23,565 bases of DNA from DASZUC01 sp035547775 (GTDB lineage Bacteria; Patescibacteriota; Saccharimonadia; Saccharimonadales; UBA4665): positions 1 to 23,565 of the forward strand of contig DASZUC010000040.1 in assembly GCA_035547775.1 (NCBI GenBank). Reading direction: 5' to 3'. The position numbers and the translations under genes were made by a program. This document shows positions 12,767-20,661 of this stretch, one piece after another. A model generated the notes under the pieces. The model saw only the letters and a list, made by a program, of their open reading frames with translations, did not search any database and had not been told where the DNA came from. How positions within the stretch are numbered: position 1 is the first letter of the stretch; the number at the start of each line of letters is the position of its first letter.

Positions 12767-13690
12767 TTGAAGCCGAAGCATCTTGGTCTCTTTATCGTCC
12801 TGATTGGAGTCGACATTCTGATCACCTACCTCACTCCAGTGAGTCATGCCACCCTGGTTAAGTATCACCTCTCCGCTACGCAGTATCACGTTTTGATAAC
12901 ACTCATTTTGTTGCCTCTCATTATTATTTATCTGGCCGCTTTCTATGGCTTTTCGGCCATGCAGACCTATGTTGACCGGATCAAGCGCGATAAAGACGGC
13001 AAAGCCTTGCAATATGTGGTCAACGGCCTGAAGGTTATGGTTATTGGTGGGCTAGTGAGCGGTGACATTAGCACACTACTCAGTTATGAGGCCAAGCACC
13101 ATCTGGGAATTACCAAGGCCCAGATTATTTTTAGCAACTACAGTACTGTGGCCATTACGCTGGCTGGGCTCAGTTTTATATATGTGGGCGCCGTACATCT
13201 CTGTCAGCTCACCAGAAAACGCTTCCCTAATAACGGGACACTTATTTATAATTTAGGGTTTATTGCCTTAGCCAGCGTTTTCACCGACCTGTTTGTTGGA
13301 CATCTGGCCGGGAACCGTCACATTCCCCTCACTGCCACCACCCATGCCGCATACTATAGCCCTAATTGGTTATTGGTGATCGGTCTCCTTGTGCCCTACT
13401 TGATCGCCTGGTATCTTGGTTTTCTGGCCATTTATTTATTCCGCTTTTACCGTAAAAATATTGGTGCACCCATTTACGAGCGGGCACTACGGTATGTTTC
13501 ATTCGGCCTGGGTCTGGTGATTAGCCTATCGGTAGTGGCACAAGTGCTTACCATTTTTACTGGTCAAGTGCAGAATCTCTCAACTTCCTCGCTCATCCTA
13601 GCTATTTACGCCTTGATTGTACTCATTGCGGCCGGCTATGTGCCGATCGCGGTAGGCGCCAAACGCCTGTTGGCTATCGAAAAAGTCTAA
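12767..13690 (+). CDS. Polytopic membrane protein of unknown function
   Basis: TTG at 12767 is the start, with GGTGGAGG ending 6 nt upstream. The 307-aa product has about eight hydrophobic segments, beginning with a likely signal-anchor (HLGLFIVLIGVDILITYL) and ending LLAIEKV. Polar loops such as YVDRIKRDKDGKALQY and CQLTRKRFPNNG are strongly basic and probably cytosolic. No catalytic motif or transporter signature is recognised, so no function is proposed. Codon use is AT-richer than in the Ter genes. It converges with the flippase-like gene, with only 7 nt between the stops. Confidence 0.75.
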   Translation: MKPKHLGLFIVLIGVDILITYLTPVSHATLVKYHLSATQYHVLITLILLPLIIIYLAAFYGFSAMQTYVDRIKRDKDGKALQYVVNGLKVMVIGGLVSGDISTLLSYEAKHHLGITKAQIIFSNYSTVAITLAGLSFIYVGAVHLCQLTRKRFPNNGTLIYNLGFIALASVFTDLFVGHLAGNRHIPLTATTHAAYYSPNWLLVIGLLVPYLIAWYLGFLAIYLFRFYRKNIGAPIYERALRYVSFGLGLVISLSVVAQVLTIFTGQVQNLSTSSLILAIYALIVLIAAGYVPIAVGAKRLLAIEKV

Positions 13691-13697
13691 GCGATTA

Positions 13698-14678
13698 TTA
13701 CGACTTCTGGGCGAGCTCTGGATGGTCACGCCGCCAGCGCTGATAAAAACCAGCCGCCACGGCAAAAAATAGCACATCCACCAGCACCGACCACAAACGA
13801 CTCAGAACAGTAATTACCAGGGCTGACTCTTTCGAGACAACTAGGCTAAGAAGTACCAGCTGGATACCATCGCGCACGCCAATACCACTCGGCAAAAATG
13901 GGGTAGCTATACCAATAGCACCCGCTAACCCAAAGGTACCGACTAGATACAAATAGAGGTGGGCGCCCAGATGCGGCAACACGGCTTTAGCTAGTAGAAA
14001 ATTAGCCGTACCGGCCAGAATTGAACTGACGCAGAACAGGAGGAAAGATCGCCATACCGCCTGGCCGTTCACTCGCAGCTCGTCACTGGGTCGTTGGCGC
14101 TTGATCACCAGATGAGCCGTATGCAATAAACGGTTAAAGACTGGTGGCACCAGTGCCAAGAGACAGAGGAGCGCAGCTATCACTGCAAAGACTTTCACAC
14201 CGGTATCGATGGCATTGACATGACCACCCAGGCCAATCAGTAGTAAAGAAATCACAATGCCAGCTACCACCTGCATGCCACCTTCAAGTAATGAGGAAAC
14301 GGTCAGACGACTTTTGCTAATGCCATAGTGGCTAGCCATGTAAATGCGGCCGGCCACCCACGTAATTGTGCCCGGAATATAGCGAGCCATCCAGGCTTTG
14401 GCGAAAACATAGCTCATCAATGGGTATTCAGGCAACTTCTGACTGCCAAGACTATGCAGAATCACTCGCCAAATAAAGACTGATAGGTAGCGTGCTACCA
14501 GCGCCAAGACGCTCGCTAGCAACAGCCACCACCAATTTAAATTGAGGTGAGCGAGTTTGTGATAATTAATGTTCTTCAGATAGAGAGTAAGGAAAGCTAA
14601 AATGGCCAGCAAAAATACCGGACCAATGAGTCGCCGCCAGAGGGGGTGTGATGCGCTGGTTGATTCAGTATTTTTCAT
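13698..14678 (-). CDS. Flippase-like / LPG synthase TM-type membrane protein (UPF0104)
   Basis: ATG at 14678 overlaps the sulfotransferase stop as ATGA, pointing to coupled translation; a TTG at 14690 is possible but less likely. The 326-aa product has about eight transmembrane helices. It carries two signatures of the lysylphosphatidylglycerol synthase TM/AglD-like family: KAWMARYIPGTITWVAGRIY with the following SSLLEGG, and ATPFLPSGIGVRDGI near 270. Stand-alone proteins of this kind are thought to flip or act on lipid-linked molecules; no synthase domain is attached, so lysyl-lipid synthesis is unlikely. The pairing with a sulfotransferase suggests modification or export of a cell-surface lipid or glycan (inference). 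Confidence 0.82.
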   Translation of the reverse strand: MKNTESTSASHPLWRRLIGPVFLLAILAFLTLYLKNINYHKLAHLNLNWWWLLLASVLALVARYLSVFIWRVILHSLGSQKLPEYPLMSYVFAKAWMARYIPGTITWVAGRIYMASHYGISKSRLTVSSLLEGGMQVVAGIVISLLLIGLGGHVNAIDTGVKVFAVIAALLCLLALVPPVFNRLLHTAHLVIKRQRPSDELRVNGQAVWRSFLLFCVSSILAGTANFLLAKAVLPHLGAHLYLYLVGTFGLAGAIGIATPFLPSGIGVRDGIQLVLLSLVVSKESALVITVLSRLWSVLVDVLFFAVAAGFYQRWRRDHPELAQKS

Positions 14679-15565
14679 GAGCGAGTCCAAAGTTGATCGA
14701 CTGAACGATGCAATAGCTTCGCCAGGATTTTATTATCGGCAGCATAGGTGGCGCGCAGGCGTTGAACCATGTCGGCATCCAACGGCTCTTTGTGGTCACC
14801 TTTTTTGAGCAAGACTTTGTTGCGCAGAAGCCGCAGCAAAGGACGTGGTATTACTTTCAAACCGATCTTCATAACTTGCTGGTTATTGGAGACTTTGGCC
14901 AGTAGCTGACTGCGAGGCACCTGGTGTTGGTTCTGAGCTTCAGCTTTGGCCAGATCGACTGCAAGACTGGTATCAACTTCTAAAAACTTCAAAATTTGGG
15001 TTAGAGTCTCAACGGGACGCTGGGTGAGGTCGTCAAACATAACCACCAGGATTTGGTCTTTTGAAAACTGTGCGTAGTAGCGCTGGAGCTGTTCACCATA
15101 ACGACCGAGCATTACTAAATCGTAGACTGCCGGCACTGCTTCGCCAGCTAGCAAATCGTTCATTGTTTGGGTGAAAGACTTGGCCTGTTGGCCACGGCGA
15201 GCGTGCTGCAAATATTGTGAATAAGCACGGTCCACGGGGTCACGTAAAATGGCAATGAGCTTCATCTTCGGGTTGTAGGCAGCAATATTGGCCGGTGCTG
15301 CCGGATCGGCCAAATAGTAAGTACTCGATTCGCCAGTCAGCTTATTGCCCGCCCCAGCAAATAGTTGTTGATAGACTTTTTTATCGTGAGTAACATGGTG
15401 GATTTCATTTTCTGGGAACGGAAAGTCAAAGCTGGCAAAAAAGTGTGGCTCTTTGACGGCCGACATAAAAATATCTGGGTGGCGACTTAATTTATCATGC
15501 AGCGACGTAGTGCCGCAGCGTGGCGCGCCAATAACTAAAAACTGGGGCTGAGGTGAATTAGCCAT
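14675..15565 (-). CDS. PAPS-dependent sulfotransferase
   Basis: The 296-aa soluble protein has the two PAPS-binding elements of the sulfotransferase family (PF00685): the 5'-phosphosulfate loop VIGAPRCGTTSLHDKL at 11-26, near the N-terminus, and the 3'-phosphate site ILRDPVDRAYSQYLQHAR at 106-123, with Arg108 and Ser116. KEPHFF at 38-43 is also typical of bacterial heparan-type and Stf-like enzymes. It transfers sulfate from PAPS to an unidentified acceptor, probably a carbohydrate or lipid. The stop is TGA, useful evidence that the organism uses TGA for termination. TATAAT (15580-15585) lies 14 nt before the ATG and there is no ribosome-binding site. Confidence 0.9.
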   Translation of the reverse strand: MANSPQPQFLVIGAPRCGTTSLHDKLSRHPDIFMSAVKEPHFFASFDFPFPENEIHHVTHDKKVYQQLFAGAGNKLTGESSTYYLADPAAPANIAAYNPKMKLIAILRDPVDRAYSQYLQHARRGQQAKSFTQTMNDLLAGEAVPAVYDLVMLGRYGEQLQRYYAQFSKDQILVVMFDDLTQRPVETLTQILKFLEVDTSLAVDLAKAEAQNQHQVPRSQLLAKVSNNQQVMKIGLKVIPRPLLRLLRNKVLLKKGDHKEPLDADMVQRLRATYAADNKILAKLLHRSVDQLWTRS

Positions 15566-15579
15566 AATGTTCAGGTCAT

Positions 15580-15585
15580 ATTATA
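15580..15585 (-). promoter_or_regulatory. -10 box of the sulfotransferase operon
   Basis: Perfect TATAAT on the minus strand, 14 nt upstream of the ATG at 15565, giving a leader of about 8 nt without a Shine-Dalgarno sequence. No -35 box is convincing. Confidence 0.5.
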
Positions 15586-15665
15586 GCCTAGAATACGACC
15601 GATAACACCTCTCAATCGGTGCACTCGCAATAAATTTTATAAAAAGTACTTGATTTTTTTGCAAA

Positions 15666-15683
15666 TTTAATCAAAATTTAATG
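15666..15683 (+). promoter_or_regulatory. PhoB-like direct-repeat box upstream of the response regulator
   Basis: Two heptamers, TTTAATC (15666-15672) and TTTAATG (15677-15683), are separated by AAAA. The repeat period is 11 bp, one helical turn: the 7-4-7 arrangement bound by PhoB/OmpR-type regulators. It lies 36 nt before the regulator's own start, so autoregulation is plausible. The region is AT-rich, so chance is a real alternative. Confidence 0.4.
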
Positions 15684-15718
15684 TTATAGGGTAATAATGG
15701 CATTGTGCAGGTGGACGC

Positions 15719-16417
15719 ATGATGAGGTTACTACTAATTGAGGATGATCGCGAGATCGCAACAGCACTAAGCCAAGCGCTGACACTGGATCACGCTCTCA
15801 CCTTAGCCGAGACGGGGCTGGGTGGCTTAGATGCCGCCAAAACTCAAGTCTTCGACGCTATTCTCCTCGATCTCAATCTGCCCGACATGTCCGGGCTCCA
15901 TGTTTGTGAGCGCTTGCGAGCCAACGGCTGTCAGGCACCTATTATCGTATTATCAGCTGAAATGCAGGTGATGAGTAAAATTCGTTTACTCGATGCGGGC
16001 GCCGATGACTATCTCACCAAGCCTTTCAGTCTCGGCGAACTTAAAGCTCGTCTGCGAGCCTTGCGACGCCAAGAGCGTGGTCATTGGCAGAATGATCGTC
16101 TGCTGCAGGTGGCTGATTTAACCTTTGACACTGTTAGTTACACGGTCCAGCGACGCGGAAAAGTCATCAAACTGCGTCGCAAAGAGTTGTTGCTATTGGA
16201 ATGTTTGATGCGCCAGCCGGGTGTCGTTTTAACTCGTACTCAGCTCGGTAATTATGCCTGGCAAGGTGATGGCCCCTGGACGAACACTATAGATGTGCAC
16301 ATTAAGTATTTGCGCGACAAGATTGATCGGCCATTTGATCAAGCCCTGATCCAGACAGTGCACGGCTTAGGTTATAAAATTGATACCCCGCCGGCCCGGC
16401 CTAAGGGCAAGCGGTAA
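15719..16417 (+). CDS. OmpR/PhoB-type response regulator
   Basis: The 232-aa product has a receiver domain at 3-117 (Glu8-Asp9-Asp10, phosphoacceptor Asp51 in AILLDLNLPD, Ser79, Lys101 in YLTKPF). A winged-helix DNA-binding domain follows from about 130 to 222, with KLRRKELLLLECLMRQPGVVLTR and the recognition segment NTIDVHIKYLRDKI, then IQTVHGLGYKI for the wing. This is the standard OmpR/PhoB output, so it is a transcription factor. The start may be either of two adjacent ATGs (15719 or 15722), after AGGTGG. It is 12 nt upstream of the broken histidine kinase, and these two make the pair. Confidence 0.92.
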   Translation: MMRLLLIEDDREIATALSQALTLDHALTLAETGLGGLDAAKTQVFDAILLDLNLPDMSGLHVCERLRANGCQAPIIVLSAEMQVMSKIRLLDAGADDYLTKPFSLGELKARLRALRRQERGHWQNDRLLQVADLTFDTVSYTVQRRGKVIKLRRKELLLLECLMRQPGVVLTRTQLGNYAWQGDGPWTNTIDVHIKYLRDKIDRPFDQALIQTVHGLGYKIDTPPARPKGKR

Positions 16418-16429
16418 AGGGTCAAGCAC

Positions 16430-16855
16430 ATGAGCGACCCGGCCACCCTCCCCACCACCACCGGCGCCGCTCCACCTCCTCAAGCAGAACTTGATCATTG
16501 GCAGGAACTGCAAAGACTGGCTACTTTTGGACGCTTGAGCGCCAGTTTACTTCACGAAATCAGCCATCCATTAACGGCCGCTAGCCTGCACTTGGAACAA
16601 GACGGCCAGCCACGCGCTATTCGTAATGCCCGCCGCAACTTACAGCTACTGCAACGATATATAGAGGCAGCGCGTCAACAGCTACGTCAAGCCAGTCAAG
16701 CCACAAACTTTTCACTGCAGCCCCAATTAAATCAAGTGAAGCGGGTAGTACTGCCTCTGGCCAAGCGTCGGGGCGTGAAGCTGGAAATTATCGTCGATCC
16801 AGCATATCGACTGTGGGGTGACCCGGTTAAGTTTCAGCAATTATCGCTAATTTAA
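16430..16855 (+). CDS. Histidine kinase, N-terminal part (gene split by a frameshift)
   Basis: The 141-aa reading frame is the first half of a soluble histidine kinase. After a Pro/Thr-rich N-terminus it carries the H-box ATFGRLSASLLHEISHPLTAASLHLE, with His53 or His57 of HEISHP as the phosphorylated site (the first His is the family position), then a four-helix dimerisation region and the start of the ATPase domain (VVLPLAKRRGVKLEIIV, WGDPVKFQQL). It lacks a membrane or sensor domain. The frame hits TAA at 16853 just where the N-box should begin; the N-box continues in another frame from 16843. Read intact, the pair would give a protein of about 247 aa. Confidence 0.8.
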   Translation: MSDPATLPTTTGAAPPPQAELDHWQELQRLATFGRLSASLLHEISHPLTAASLHLEQDGQPRAIRNARRNLQLLQRYIEAARQQLRQASQATNFSLQPQLNQVKRVVLPLAKRRGVKLEIIVDPAYRLWGDPVKFQQLSLI

Positions 16856-17172
16856 TTTTGAATGCAATCGATGCCTATGACGACAACATACTATTAGCCG
16901 CTAAGGTAGTTCGTGTAGAAATTATTTGTCAGCAAAAAGATCTAGTCATTCAGGTGAGCGATTGGGGCAAAGGCATTACTAAGGAGCAACGCTCGCATAT
17001 TTTTGAGCCGTTCTACACGACAAAGGGTCCGGCTGGTTTGGGCATTGGCTTGGCGGTCATCAAAGATTTTGTTGAAACTGATTTTGAAGGCCACATTAGT
17101 TTTACCAGTTCGTCCTGGCGTGGGACACGGTTTACAGTACGGCTGCCGTTTAGGGATTTGTCGAGCCATTAA
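16843..17172 (+). CDS. Histidine kinase, C-terminal ATPase part (shifted frame)
   Basis: Continuation of the preceding gene in a different frame. The frame reads IANLILNAIDAYD (the N-box, with its Asn), then SDWGKGIT (G1 box, DxGxG), IFEPFYTTK (F box), GLGIGLAVIKDFVE (G2 box) and RFTVRLPF, a complete HATPase_c core. An independent start is possible only at TTG 16858 or ATG 16861, which would cut off half of the N-box, so a separate functional gene is unlikely. One missing base around 16840-16843 explains it, either a true mutation or a sequencing/assembly error. Its end overlaps the convergent gene by 23 bp. Confidence 0.8.
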   Translation: MANLILNAIDAYDDNILLAAKVVRVEIICQQKDLVIQVSDWGKGITKEQRSHIFEPFYTTKGPAGLGIGLAVIKDFVETDFEGHISFTSSSWRGTRFTVRLPFRDLSSH

Positions 17173-17647
17173 CACTGATGGGTGCAATAGTGACAATTTG
17201 ATTGGTACTCGGTCGGTATAAAATCGCTTCTTTTTCGGCGCTGTAAACTAAAACCTTGTCACCATTTTTGGCATTGGCGAAAAAGCTCTGACCACGCAAC
17301 TTGCTAACATTCTGCACCGTCGCCACAGTCGGTGTTTGGTTGGATGGTAAAACCACCAACTTACGAACAGCCGTAATGACGTTTTTGACTTGGGCGTTGA
17401 CGGCATTCGGATTGTGAGCCGCCGCTAACTTTTGCCGGGCTTCACGATATTGCTGAAACAGAAAGAGACTGATAACGACTAAAATAATTATCAACACCCA
17501 GGCCAGTCGCAAACCCGGCACCTTGGGCAGTTTCGGCTTGGCAAGCTTGGGCACTTTAGGCAGCTTGGGACTGCGCTTGGGCGGCTTAGGGTCAGTTTGC
17601 GTAGAAGAAGTTCGGAATGTCCGGGTGGAGCTAGTCGTCGATTGCAT
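17150..17647 (-). CDS. Single-pass membrane protein with Lys/Pro-rich N-terminal segment
   Basis: ATG at 17647 follows GGAAGGT. The 165-aa product starts with a Ser/Thr-rich stretch, then a Lys/Pro repeat region (PKLPKVPKLAKPKLPKVP, about 27-44) that is highly basic and cytosolic, one transmembrane helix (LAWVLIIILVVISLFLF, about 48-64), a short coiled segment (QQYREARQKLAAAHN), and an outside domain of about 80 residues (ANAKNGDKVLVYSAEKEAILYR, then IVTIAPI). The last part has a beta-rich, small extracellular look. No family is recognised. It follows the S74 surface protein on the same strand, 36 nt downstream, so it may be co-expressed and anchor or process it. Confidence 0.7.
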   Translation of the reverse strand: MQSTTSSTRTFRTSSTQTDPKPPKRSPKLPKVPKLAKPKLPKVPGLRLAWVLIIILVVISLFLFQQYREARQKLAAAHNPNAVNAQVKNVITAVRKLVVLPSNQTPTVATVQNVSKLRGQSFFANAKNGDKVLVYSAEKEAILYRPSTNQIVTIAPISVNGSTNP

Positions 17648-17683
17648 GGCAGACCTTCCGTTTCATAGGGTTATTGTAGCAGA

Positions 17684-20575
17684 TTAGGGAGTTGAAACTG
17701 GGTTGCTGGCCGTCTGCGGATTATTCACACCAATGGCAGTCCAACTCAGGGTGGTGTCCGCTGGGGCTGCCTGGCTGAGACTTAAGTCAAAACCTTGGGC
17801 AGTCACGTTGTTAACACTCACGAGGCCGAACTGACCATTCACAATGCTGGCCGTCACAACTGGCGGATTCTCGTAAGGATTTGTAAAGCTGATGTGGACA
17901 GTTGACTCACCGCTCCGCAAAGCAGCATAGCCTGCACTGTCGCTGGCTACCGTAATGTGACCGTCAAATTCGACATCTTGACGGAAGACGGTTTTAGCCA
18001 GGAAAGTAGCGAGCTTTTGGAAAGTACTGAGGCCACCAACACTGACATCACCACCTACGCTCAAACCGCCACTTAACGAGGCGCTCGCCAAATTGAGATT
18101 GCCAGTAAAGGTGGCGCTGCCTGACTGATCGAAACTAATCACAGTATGGCCGCTGCTGTCGGCGAGGCTGAAGCCACCGCCAGTGACAGCCAGACTGCCA
18201 CCCACGCGCACATCGCCACTGAAATCGCCACTTTGATTAACCACCAAACCGCCGTTAACAGTGGTGGTGTGACCCGGTCGAGAAAGGCTCACGGCGGCGG
18301 CTTGATCGGTGCCAATATTGATTGCAGCTGCCGAGCCGGTGTCAATCGATACGTCGCCCGTCGAGCCCGAATCCAAGCTCAAAGCACCACTACTGGTCAA
18401 GCTGGGCGCAATTACGCTGGCAAAGCTGGCGTGACCCGCCGAGTCAATGTGCTGAGCCAGTTCTCCAACGCCTTTCAATGCCTCAACCGACAAGCCCTGG
18501 TAATCGACATGGTAATAACCCCATTCATCCTGACTGACTAGCTGAGGAAAGATCGCTTGCAGTTGCTGGGCAATCACACCAGTTTGCAGCCCTGGCTGAC
18601 AATACGTGTCGGAAGTCGTGAAATAGCTGTTACTACAGTCAAAATAGAAGTTCACCGGGTTTACCTGGGCTAATTGATCGAGCGTACCGGCACCGAGTGA
18701 AGTAATGTTGGTCTTCAGGCGTTGGTCAGACAGGCCAACACCGCTACAAGCACTGTGGCCGGTTACAATACCGTTATTAACGGCTAACTGGTTCGCATAC
18801 TGGTTGTTGCCACAGGTAAAGTCGACGCCTGGAGTGCCGTTCGCTTGGAAATTAGAGGTTGCATTAATGGTGGCCGCGGTAATGGTGCCACTGGCAGTTA
18901 TATTAGTCGCGCCAGTCACCGCTCCGGCCGTACTGATGTCTAAAGCCGTTGAGTTCAAGGCAAATGTATCACTACCGCCGCCGATACTAATCGCCCCAGT
19001 TGTGGTGCCGGTGCCAATATTAACCGCAAAGTTGCTACTGGCGTTCAGATTAATGACACCGCCATTAATGGTGGCGCCACCATTTGCAGTTAAGAGCCCG
19101 CTGGCCGTAAGGTTGCCAGTAATGCCCGCTCCCCCGGCACTGACCGTTAGGCCATTGCCGATGGTGGCAGCGTTTGTGACGCTCAGACCCGTACCGCTGC
19201 CCGTAAAGTTAGTGTCGCCGGTAAAGGTATTGGCTGTCGCGCCAGATTGTGTGTAGCCGCCACTGTTGCTAATACCAGTGACAGCAACGATGGCGCCACT
19301 ACTATTAACCTGAAATTGCGAGGCCGTACCTACACTAAACAATGATGTTGGCGTAGTAGTTGCCACACCCACATTGCCACCAGAAGCCACTGTGAGGCGA
19401 GGTGTGAATGTGGTGCCCGTGTCAAAACTGTAAAAAGTGAAGTTATCGTTTTGAATTTGGAATGAAGAGCCGACACGGCCCAGCCCGTCATCAACCCAAG
19501 CTGTCCCGTTGTAGTACTTGTTGACATCTAAGAAACCGTAGGTAGAGCCACCTAAATCGAGTGCCTGGTAGCCAGCCAGGGTGTTTGGTGTGGCGTTTCG
19601 AATGAAGTAGCCCTGCCCATTCGTGCTGGTGGTTGATTGAACATACAAGCGCCCACCGCTCGTAATGTCCCCGTTGGAGGCTAGAATCGCTCCGGTGACT
19701 GTACCAGAAAATGTTGGGCTACTGCTAATGCCGATGGCATTACAGGTGCCACCACTACCCAAAGTGATAACATTACCGGTACCGGTGAGGTTGCCGCTAC
19801 CACTTGGACAGGTTAGGGTTGTACTGCCCTGTACCGCTGTATTAATACCTGAGCCATATTGCACGCTTAAGGTTGGCGTACTACCAGCCCCGGAGTTTCC
19901 GCTGGTACTGAGACCAGTCAAAGTGCCGAGATTTGCCACATAGCTACCCGAGGTATCCGTCCCTAGCACCACGGCACTGCTAGACAACAAACCGGCCGAA
20001 CTGGAGTGCACCACGCCCGTGCCAAAACTGCCAATGGTCACACTACCGGTTGTCACCTTTAAGGTATTGCCGAAAGTGCCACTGCCGGTCACATTAATGC
20101 TGCCAGTCTGTTGCGTACCCCCAAGCTGCGCATAACTGCTGGCTGCCACACCTCCTAGGTTACTGGCGTTATCAGCGTTGAACGCATATGGAACGGATTG
20201 TAATTGCACGCGCGGCGACATTTCACCGGCTGGATCGCCGTTAAAGGTAATGCCTAAGTACAGGCTAGAGGCGGTGCTGAAATTGATGCCGCTTAAGGAA
20301 CTACTAGCGCCTAGATTGACCTGAAACACACCGGCGCTAACACTTAATGAATCACTCTCGGTCCAGACAGCGGTGCCGCCACTACTGACGCTATAGAGCT
20401 TGAAAACAAAACCGTAAGTGCCGTCGGCCACATTGGTACCATTGGCATTAGTAATTTTACCCTGAAAACTGATAGTACCGGGGTTGGCAGCATGGGCTGG
20501 AAGCGTGCACCAACCGGCCAGCAAAACGATGGCCAAAAGGAGTAAAACACCTATTTTCCAGAGACGCTTGGTCAC
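17684..20575 (-). CDS. Large secreted surface protein with internal S74 (endosialidase chaperone) domain
   Basis: GTG at 20575 follows GAGGGG. The 963-aa product has a signal peptide (cleavage after AHA, about residue 29) and an N-terminal beta domain (30-143: GTISFQGKITNANGT...SVPYAFNADNASNLGG) that is common in CPR surface proteins. A long Gly/Ser/Thr-rich, beta-helix-like repetitive stalk follows (144-610). An S74 intramolecular chaperone domain begins at Ser616 of GLSDQRLKTNI and continues to about 715 (GVIAQQLQAIFPQLV, YHVDYQGLSVEAL). Another 250 residues of beta-repeat come after it, ending in a small domain (VHISFTNPYENPPVVTASI). In phage tail spikes S74 is normally C-terminal. The role is likely a fibrous attachment structure. 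Confidence 0.85.
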   Translation of the reverse strand: MTKRLWKIGVLLLLAIVLLAGWCTLPAHAANPGTISFQGKITNANGTNVADGTYGFVFKLYSVSSGGTAVWTESDSLSVSAGVFQVNLGASSSLSGINFSTASSLYLGITFNGDPAGEMSPRVQLQSVPYAFNADNASNLGGVAASSYAQLGGTQQTGSINVTGSGTFGNTLKVTTGSVTIGSFGTGVVHSSSAGLLSSSAVVLGTDTSGSYVANLGTLTGLSTSGNSGAGSTPTLSVQYGSGINTAVQGSTTLTCPSGSGNLTGTGNVITLGSGGTCNAIGISSSPTFSGTVTGAILASNGDITSGGRLYVQSTTSTNGQGYFIRNATPNTLAGYQALDLGGSTYGFLDVNKYYNGTAWVDDGLGRVGSSFQIQNDNFTFYSFDTGTTFTPRLTVASGGNVGVATTTPTSLFSVGTASQFQVNSSGAIVAVTGISNSGGYTQSGATANTFTGDTNFTGSGTGLSVTNAATIGNGLTVSAGGAGITGNLTASGLLTANGGATINGGVINLNASSNFAVNIGTGTTTGAISIGGGSDTFALNSTALDISTAGAVTGATNITASGTITAATINATSNFQANGTPGVDFTCGNNQYANQLAVNNGIVTGHSACSGVGLSDQRLKTNITSLGAGTLDQLAQVNPVNFYFDCSNSYFTTSDTYCQPGLQTGVIAQQLQAIFPQLVSQDEWGYYHVDYQGLSVEALKGVGELAQHIDSAGHASFASVIAPSLTSSGALSLDSGSTGDVSIDTGSAAAINIGTDQAAAVSLSRPGHTTTVNGGLVVNQSGDFSGDVRVGGSLAVTGGGFSLADSSGHTVISFDQSGSATFTGNLNLASASLSGGLSVGGDVSVGGLSTFQKLATFLAKTVFRQDVEFDGHITVASDSAGYAALRSGESTVHISFTNPYENPPVVTASIVNGQFGLVSVNNVTAQGFDLSLSQAAPADTTLSWTAIGVNNPQTASNPVSTP

Positions 20576-20661
20576 TGAATTTTCCCCTCACGTGTTTCTT
20601 TGTAAGATTCCACTTAAATCGTAGCAAATTATGCAACTAAGCGCAAGTAGTTTGACCGAAG

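Noticed and set aside
14675..14677. Possible UGA-recoded genetic code as in Gracilibacteria
   Set aside because: TGA ends the sulfotransferase gene in the expected place with an ATGA overlap, and no conserved protein here needs TGA read-through.
16836..16858. Programmed -1 ribosomal frameshift in the histidine kinase
   Set aside because: A one-base backward slip would join the frames, but the sequence lacks an X-XXY-YYZ slippery heptamer and there is no obvious downstream pseudoknot; an indel is simpler.
18146..19943. Plus-strand frames opposite the S74 surface protein
   Set aside because: Shadows of a repetitive minus-strand coding region; compositions are low complexity.
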